Source of the DNA: Hallella mizrahii | Lineage (GTDB): Bacteria > Bacteroidota > Bacteroidia > Bacteroidales > Bacteroidaceae | Direction of reading: 5' to 3' | NCBI RefSeq assembly: GCF_009695775.1 | Contig: NZ_VUNG01000019.1 | Span: 1 to 64,000 of the forward strand | DNA length: 64,000 nucleotides | In this document: positions 58,592 to 64,000 of the stretch, piece by piece | How the letters are laid out: the number at the start of each line of letters is the position of its first letter | Position numbering within the stretch: position 1 is the first letter of the stretch | Translations under genes and position numbers: made by a program | The notes under the pieces: model-generated | What the model saw: the letters and a program-made list of their open reading frames with translations, nothing else | Told to the model about the DNA's origin: nothing | Databases searched by the model: none

Positions 58592-59359
58592 ATGAAAACA
58601 GAACCAGTACCATTCGACAAATTTGCCAAAATCGGCATCTATCCCAAGGATCTCATGCGCATGCCGAAGGACTTGCGCGACTCTATCTTGAGCGGTGAGC
58701 TCTCACCGCTCATGCGTCTCAACGTGCCCGTGGGCGACAACTCTGCGGTGTCCATCCCCATGAAAATCCAGCTCGTTCACGACAAGGACGGAAAGCTGCA
58801 ACTACTTACGTATCAGATACATCGTGAGCTTGACAACACACTACGACTCAATGATACGGAGTTGGAGCGTATTCGCAAGGGCGGTGTCATACAGAAGGAG
58901 TTCAAGGAGGGCGACAAACGCAAGATGCGGTACGTGCAGTTGGGCAAGGAGACCAACGCCCTGATGTACCGTGATGTGGCGACTGTTAATTTTGAGGAAA
59001 AGCTTCGGGAAGTGGACAGAATCAAGGACATCGGACTCGGAATTGGGCAAAAGGAGGCTCTCGCTTCGGGCAAGCCGGTGGAACTTGAGGTCGGTGACCA
59101 GAAGGTTACCGTGGGCATTGACCTACGCGAGCCGGTGGGCTTCAAGGTCATGCAAGGCGATATGGAGGAATGGAAGCGTCAGCAGGCCATCCGTTATGAC
59201 GACGCGCACGAGGGCTATATGGGGTACGTGCAGACCGACGAGAATCGGTGGGAGTACAAGCAGGTGGTGGACAGGCTGCGCCACGAAGAGAGTATCCGGC
59301 TGACCGAGAGGGAAAAGGCAGACAGGAAAGAGGACAAGAAGAGAGGACTTTCACTATAA
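58592..59359 (+). CDS. DUF4099/DUF3945-like protein of conjugative elements
   Basis: The 255-aa soluble product has FDKFAKIGIYPKDLMRMPKDLRDSILSGELSPLMRL near the start (DUF4099-like) and QIHRELDNTLRLNDTELERIRKGGVIQKEFKEGDKRKMRYVQLGKETNAL in the middle, the DUF3945-type repeat found in many Bacteroidota mobile-element proteins. The role is unknown, possibly DNA processing. It is the first gene of the plus-strand set and divergent from the hydrolase gene. Confidence 0.75.
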   Translation: MKTEPVPFDKFAKIGIYPKDLMRMPKDLRDSILSGELSPLMRLNVPVGDNSAVSIPMKIQLVHDKDGKLQLLTYQIHRELDNTLRLNDTELERIRKGGVIQKEFKEGDKRKMRYVQLGKETNALMYRDVATVNFEEKLREVDRIKDIGLGIGQKEALASGKPVELEVGDQKVTVGIDLREPVGFKVMQGDMEEWKRQQAIRYDDAHEGYMGYVQTDENRWEYKQVVDRLRHEESIRLTEREKADRKEDKKRGLSL

Positions 59360-59427
59360 GGGCTTCTTCTTTCTAAAAGTTTTATCTTTATTATCTTCTA
59401 CTGCAAACCAATGAGACTATATCTACT

Positions 59428-61227
59428 ATGTCAAACAAACAAGAATGTACGTTCACCTCCTGTGCTCCATACCCTAAAGTGCGTCAGTTGGCGCACGGAC
59501 TGAAAGATGGTGACTACGCGAGTATCTGCAAGGCTGCGGATATGATGGCGGACGGAATAAGGGAGATGGCAGCAGGACGCAACTGTGTATTAGTGCCAAT
59601 CCCTAATCACCATGGGAGGGCGATATACACCAAGACGCTCGCCAATGAGATTTCCAGGAGGACGGGCATCCCGACATGGGACATCCTTTCCTGCCGACCG
59701 CACATGCCGCTGCACTATGCCAAGAAGAACGACCTCAAGCCGGAGGGCATATACCTGAAACTTAATCTGTACCGACAAGTGCCGGAGCAGTTCACGCCTA
59801 TCGTCATAGACAATGTGCTGGACACCGGCTATACCGCAGGTGCTGCTATCAAGGCTGTAGGTCATCCGAATACGATGCTCGCCGTCCTCGGACATACGAA
59901 GAACCATCTGACAAACAAGAACTTCCAGTTTAACCTAATTCCTACTAACATGGAAAAGAAGATGCAAGAACAGCCTTCTGACAAGAAGCAATCTGCCGAT
60001 TCCACGAAGAAGCAGGTAAAGAACAAGACCGATACACCGTTGGCAGTGTACCAACGGCTCAAGAGCAAGCATCCCGACGCGCTGATCCTCATGCGTAATG
60101 GCGACTTCTACCGCTCACTGAATGAGGACGCACAGAAGTTGTCGGACACGTTGCGCATTCCGGCACAGAAGCCGAAGTTCAAGAAGGACGGGGAGCTGAT
60201 CGCGGAGTTTCCGCATCATGTGCTCGACGTCTACCTGCCAAGGCTTATCCGGGCGGGCAATCGTGTGGCGATCGCTGACATGCAGGAGCCGAGCAAAAAG
60301 CAAACCACCAATCAAACCAAAAACCAAACTCAAACAGATACTATGGAAAAGAAAACAGAAAAGAAGAAAACCAAGACGAAGGAAGCCAAGGTAGACAAGA
60401 CGGAGACTGCCAAAGTCGACAAGACGGAGGTGAAGGCAGAGACCAAGAAGAACGACAAAGCCGTTGAACAGTCCGCAGACGCCAAGGTTCACAAGCCGCG
60501 CGAGCCGCAGATGGTGACGGTCAACGGTGAGAAGGTGACCCACGGCCATGCCTTCCAAAGTAACCAGGACCCGAACAAGTGGTATTTTACCGCCCGTATC
60601 GACGGACAGCAACTCCGTCCGCAGCTCATGAAGCCGGAGGATGCCGTTGCCTATCAGAAGAGGGAGACAACGGTTGAAGGGCTCATGCAGACGTACTATC
60701 CCACAAAGCTAGCCAAGAAGGTCACACCGGAGGAGTACAAGGCTGACAACAAGCTCTCTGACGGGCGCATCATCGACAAGATGGTTGTCTACAAGGAGCA
60801 CGACGAGCAGCGGCAGGACGTGGGCAAGTACAAGCTCTATACACAGGTGGGCGAGCAGAAGATGTCTCGCACGATGTCAAAGGAGGATCTGAACGCTTAC
60901 TTCGACCGTGTGACAACGCCTTCCAAGCTCGTGGAGAAGAACTTCGGGGAACAGCTGCATCTCGCTTCCTTCTACAACCAGTTCAAGCTGGAGGAGGGTG
61001 TCAAGGAGGTACGTATCGCCAAGAGCCAGCAGGGCGACTGGACGGTGTCGGCGAAGCTCGATGACGACAGGATGACCGGCAAGGCGGTGCTCTCATGGCA
61101 CGACAAGCAGGCGCTCTTCACGCACAAGACGGCTACCAAGGAGCAATTGGCTGCCCGCTATCTCAACACGGAAATCAAGGAGATGCAGACGGAGAAGGTC
61201 AGCGCAAAACAGGCGTTCAAACGATAG
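59428..61227 (+). CDS. Phosphoribosyltransferase-MutS domain I-DUF3945-like fusion
   Basis: The 599-aa product has three parts. Residues 1-170 form a ComF-like phosphoribosyltransferase domain, with LVPIPNHHGRA and the PRPP loop VIDNVLDTGYTAG at 126-138. Residues 204-287 resemble MutS domain I (VYQRLKSKHPDALILMRNGDFY, HHVLDVYLPRLIRAGNRVAI), the mismatch-reading domain, without any MutS ATPase. After a Lys/Thr-rich linker the C-terminus is DUF3945-like (WYFTARIDGQQLRPQ). ATG codons at residues 175 and about 315 follow leader-like sequence, so the parts may once have been, or still be, separate genes. The function is unknown. Confidence 0.78.
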   Translation: MSNKQECTFTSCAPYPKVRQLAHGLKDGDYASICKAADMMADGIREMAAGRNCVLVPIPNHHGRAIYTKTLANEISRRTGIPTWDILSCRPHMPLHYAKKNDLKPEGIYLKLNLYRQVPEQFTPIVIDNVLDTGYTAGAAIKAVGHPNTMLAVLGHTKNHLTNKNFQFNLIPTNMEKKMQEQPSDKKQSADSTKKQVKNKTDTPLAVYQRLKSKHPDALILMRNGDFYRSLNEDAQKLSDTLRIPAQKPKFKKDGELIAEFPHHVLDVYLPRLIRAGNRVAIADMQEPSKKQTTNQTKNQTQTDTMEKKTEKKKTKTKEAKVDKTETAKVDKTEVKAETKKNDKAVEQSADAKVHKPREPQMVTVNGEKVTHGHAFQSNQDPNKWYFTARIDGQQLRPQLMKPEDAVAYQKRETTVEGLMQTYYPTKLAKKVTPEEYKADNKLSDGRIIDKMVVYKEHDEQRQDVGKYKLYTQVGEQKMSRTMSKEDLNAYFDRVTTPSKLVEKNFGEQLHLASFYNQFKLEEGVKEVRIAKSQQGDWTVSAKLDDDRMTGKAVLSWHDKQALFTHKTATKEQLAARYLNTEIKEMQTEKVSAKQAFKR

Positions 61228-61310
61228 CGTTATGAGTTGTCTGACACACATCAACGCTTACATCTTAGCAATCAACTATTCCAATCATCAACCATTAACA
61301 CATCACAACT

Positions 61311-61541
61311 ATGCAGAACAATACAATCGAAGAACTCATTCAACTCAAACAGGACGGCAAGATAGGATGGTGCGAGCTCGCACTGCGCAGTGACCACGGC
61401 AAAGCCTATCTCCAGTGGTGCGACGATCACGGCATCGAGCCTGACGACAACAATGCTGAGCTCTACCTCGAAGAGACCGAGAGCCGTATCTATGACGGAG
61501 GCAACGAGTTTGCGGACGCTTTCGCTGAAGCCATCGTGTAG
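61311..61541 (+). CDS. Small acidic protein of the conjugative element
   Basis: This is a 76-aa acidic protein (IEELIQLKQDGKIGWCELALRSDHGKAYLQWC, then EPDDNNAELYLEETE). I do not know a function for it, though I recall similar short acidic proteins in Bacteroidota conjugative elements. It lies 83 bases after the fusion gene and is followed by an 11-bp stem hairpin. Confidence 0.65.
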   Translation: MQNNTIEELIQLKQDGKIGWCELALRSDHGKAYLQWCDDHGIEPDDNNAELYLEETESRIYDGGNEFADAFAEAIV

Positions 61542-61583
61542 AGAATCCGTAGTATTACCTTAATAAACAAAAACTTATGGTAT

Positions 61584-61616
61584 CCACAGTCCGAAGGCTA
61601 TATCATCGGACTGTGG
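61584..61616 (+). terminator. Hairpin between the 76-aa gene and ardC
   Basis: CCACAGTCCGA and TCGGACTGTGG form a perfect 11-bp stem around an 11-base loop. No T-run follows on the plus strand, so it may be a processing or stability element rather than a full terminator. Confidence 0.6.
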
Positions 61617-61649
61617 GGCTACTAACCTAACATAACCAATACTGACACT

Positions 61650-63047
61650 ATGGAAAACAAGGATTCCAAGTCAAGGAAAGGACAGGACTACAAGAGCAGC
61701 GGTGACAAGGCCATAGACAGGTTCTGCTCGCTCATGATCGACCGCATGAAGGCGATGAAGGCATCGGACTGGCGGCAGGGATGGACGAACGGGAAGGGTA
61801 CGATGCTCGGCATGCCGCAGAACCTCAGCGGACGCAACTACTCGGGCACGAACTCTTTCTTCCTACAGATGGACACGGCGATGAACGCTTACCGCACGCC
61901 GGTATACATGACCTTCATGCAGGCGCAGAAGGAGAACCTCCGCATCAAGAAGGGTGCGCAGTCGATGCCGGTCATCTACTGGGACCTCAATATCAAGGAC
62001 GAGCGGGGCAAGCGGGTTGCAGAGTCGGACTACAGGCAGATGAGCCGCGGCGAGCAGGCGAAGTGCGAGGTCAGGCCGTTCCTCCGTGCTTTCTCTGTCT
62101 TCAACGTGGATCAGACCAACTTAGAAGAGGTGAACAAGGAGAAGTACGATGCCATCGTGGACCGTTTCAAAGGGCCGCAGTTGCGTGATACGCAGGGCAT
62201 GTACGAGAACCGGGCTCTCGACCGGATGTTCGAGCGGCAAGAGTGGATATGCCGTGTGCAGACGGACAGAATTGTGGACGGGGCGTTCTACTCTCCGGCA
62301 CGCGACATTGTCATCGTTCCGAAGAAGGAGCAGTTCAACATCGGCAAGAACGCGGAGGAGATTTTCAAGGATGGCATGGAGTATTACTCCTCTGCTCTCC
62401 ACGAGATGACACACTCCACGGGAACGGCCAACCGATTGAACCGTGACAAGGGGGCGAAGTTCGGGGATGCGAAGTATGCCAAGGAGGAGCTGGTGGCGGA
62501 GCTCACGGCTGCCATGGTGGGCAATGCCCTGGGCTTTGACAAGCGCATCCTCAACAACAACGCTGCCTACATGGACGGATGGATCAACGCACTGCGCGAG
62601 GAACCGAAGTTCATCGTCTCGGTCATGGCGGACGTGAACAAGGCTTCGAAGATGATCCTTGAGAAGATTGACGAGCAGAAGATTGCTCTCGGTGAGACGC
62701 CCATCCTTACAGAGAACCAGCGCAAGGTGGGACTTGAAAAGGGGGTTGAAGCTGCCAAGAAGGTGTGGCAGCAGCCGCACGACATCGCGCTCTCGGCGAA
62801 GTTCGACAGTGCGTCCATCTTCAAGCGAATGGACGGGGGCTATGCGGTGCGTGCGACCTTCGAGGGGCAGGATCTCGGCATGAAGCCCATCAGCAAGATT
62901 ACGGGTATCAGATATGAGATGATGCCGACGGGGGCGCTGAAGGATCAGATGCTGCACGACACTGTGGCAAGAAAGTTCGTCGGCGAAGTGCGTGAGATAC
63001 GGGAACAGAAGCAAGAGAATAAGGAAAATAAAGGCTTGAAATTGTGA
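61650..63047 (+). CDS. ardC: ArdC-like antirestriction protein
   Basis: The 465-aa product has the N-terminal ArdC single-stranded-DNA-binding domain (DUF1738) with GMPQNLSGRNYSGTNSFFLQM and FMQAQKENLRIKKGAQSMPVIYW. The C-terminal zincin-like metallopeptidase domain has HEMTHS (HExxH) near residue 251 and KEELVAELTAAMVG, whose Glu is the third ligand. ArdC shields incoming single-stranded DNA from restriction during conjugation. The last 100 residues are an extra domain. A host carrying the island at 0-23 kb would be a relevant target. Confidence 0.9.
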   Translation: MENKDSKSRKGQDYKSSGDKAIDRFCSLMIDRMKAMKASDWRQGWTNGKGTMLGMPQNLSGRNYSGTNSFFLQMDTAMNAYRTPVYMTFMQAQKENLRIKKGAQSMPVIYWDLNIKDERGKRVAESDYRQMSRGEQAKCEVRPFLRAFSVFNVDQTNLEEVNKEKYDAIVDRFKGPQLRDTQGMYENRALDRMFERQEWICRVQTDRIVDGAFYSPARDIVIVPKKEQFNIGKNAEEIFKDGMEYYSSALHEMTHSTGTANRLNRDKGAKFGDAKYAKEELVAELTAAMVGNALGFDKRILNNNAAYMDGWINALREEPKFIVSVMADVNKASKMILEKIDEQKIALGETPILTENQRKVGLEKGVEAAKKVWQQPHDIALSAKFDSASIFKRMDGGYAVRATFEGQDLGMKPISKITGIRYEMMPTGALKDQMLHDTVARKFVGEVREIREQKQENKENKGLKL

Positions 63048-63126
63048 ATGTTGTATACTCACATTAAACTTTATTTGTGGACTTCTTAACTATCAAACCT
63101 ATAACAAACATCAAACTACAAGCCTA

Positions 63127-64000
63127 TGTCTTACGTATCTTTTCAGGAAATGAAACCGAGGGTAGGCATCGACGATGTTGCCTTCTCGCTCGGCTACAAG
63201 CTCAACAGACAGGCGGGTGTGGGACGGTACATCGAGCTGATCCTGCCAGATGGCAGGGGCGAGAAGCTCGACACCATCATCATCTCGCATCCGCAGGAGA
63301 AGGACCGGCAGCGGTACTTCCACCGCAATTCGGGCAAGCGGGGCGACGTGGTGGACTTCATCGGTGAGAACCTCGGTCGCTTCAACAAGTTCGGACGCAA
63401 CCAGTGGGAGGTCATCGGTAAGGTGCTGGCGGACTTCGCCAATATGCCGGTAGTGGACAATCACGACCGTGGGTATAGTGGTGGGCTGGGGAGTCTGAAC
63501 CCGGTGTTCAATCCTAAACGTTACACGGCTCAGCCGCTGGCAAGGAACATGGACTATGCCATGGGGATCTTTGAGGACAGGGGAATCAGCCGTGAGACGG
63601 TGTCGCTCTTTGAGCGGCACATTGCCATTGTCACAGACCAGAAGAACAGAAACGGTCTGCCGATGATAGGTTTCCCGTACCGTGAGCCGGACTTCTGTGC
63701 TGACTTGGCAGGCTATGAGCTGCGTGGCGATCGTGGGTTCAAGGGCAAGGCGGCAGGGACGAACTCGACGACGGCGATGTGGACGGCGGGCATCCATTCG
63801 GCACTGAACAATCCGCAGATGGTCAGGCATGTCTATTTCTGTGAGTCGGCTTACGATGCCATGTCGTTCTATCAGGCGAACCGGGCGAAGATTGACCTTC
63901 CACACTCGGCTTTCGTATCTGTGGGCGGCGCGCTGTCCAACGGACAGGTGTCGGGACTGATGAAGCACTACTGCATGGCCAAGGCGGTGGACTGTTTCGA
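63127..64000 (+). CDS. Toprim-type primase of the conjugative element (partial)
   Basis: The gene starts at 63127 (MSYVSFQEMKPRVGIDDV) and runs off the window after 291 codons. The early part ISHPQEKDRQRYFHRNSGKRGDVVDFI is like the DUF3991/CHC2-type zinc-less primase N-terminus. The later VRHVYFCESAYDAMSFYQ is the first toprim strand with its catalytic Glu, followed by VSVGGALSNGQV. Such primases start complementary-strand synthesis after transfer. The C-terminus is not visible. Confidence 0.85.

Noticed and set aside
62121..63062. Minus-strand open frame of 313 codons
   Set aside because: Antisense to ardC, where the HExxH and DUF1738 motifs define the real strand. The His/Leu/Arg-rich translation has no recognisable motif.
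39821..64000. Integrase, excision genes or att site of the conjugative element
   Set aside because: No tyrosine or serine recombinase, and no long direct repeat, was seen inside the window. The element's ends cannot be placed.

Overview
The window reads as chromosome plus mobile DNA of a Bacteroidota bacterium, most likely Prevotella or a close relative. The signs are promoters of the TAnnTTTG (-7) type with weak or absent Shine-Dalgarno sequences, lipoproteins with Ig-like (BIG2) and fimbrillin-like domains, and a TraE-to-TraN conjugation operon of the Bacteroides CTn type. I assign the genus by overall impression only.

Region 1, 0.1-23.0 kb: a tightly packed run of ten minus-strand genes that looks like one composite defence island. 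In transcription order it has a WYL-domain regulator; a 386-aa methyltransferase subunit with the SAM-binding motifs; a 1540-aa protein that appears to combine a GIY-YIG-like N-terminus, an SF2 helicase and an Eco57I-type NPPY methylase part; a 144-aa Cys-containing protein; an HNH nuclease; a 1003-aa DruH-like protein; a 2137-aa DruE-like helicase with a DUF1998/MZB region; two DUF262 (GmrSD-like) proteins, one with a DUF1524 nuclease domain; and an unrecognised 156-aa protein. DruH next to DruE is the Druantia type III core. Here it sits inside a restriction-modification operon and is followed by type IV-like restriction proteins. A pair of divergently oriented 17-bp motifs at matching distances from the promoters beside the WYL gene is a candidate operator.

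Region 2, 23.1-39.8 kb: ordinary chromosomal genes. It holds two surface lipoproteins, a small zinc-ribbon gene, OsmC, RecD2 helicase, a cupin, AlkD glycosylase, an IS110-family insertion, free-methionine sulfoxide reductase, a class A beta-lactamase, a degenerate RNase H-like protein, nitroreductase, a ketopantoate-reductase-like enzyme, VOC and GNAT proteins, and an Hsp20 chaperone with inverted repeats upstream. One of two small paralogues has been broken by insertion of a 20-bp perfect palindrome.

Region 3, 39.8-64.0 kb: one arm of an integrative conjugative element that continues beyond the right edge. A minus-strand operon (ParA, regulatory proteins, then TraE, F, G, J, K, L, M, N and the coupling protein MobC/TraG) starts from a promoter near 57.1 kb with a structured leader. 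The coupling-protein gene is split by a one-base expansion of a G tract. To the right are a peptidoglycan hydrolase and a plus-strand set: a DUF4099/DUF3945-like protein, a phosphoribosyltransferase-MutS-domain-I fusion, an ArdC antirestriction protein and a toprim primase cut by the window end. I saw no tRNA, rRNA, CRISPR array or integrase gene.
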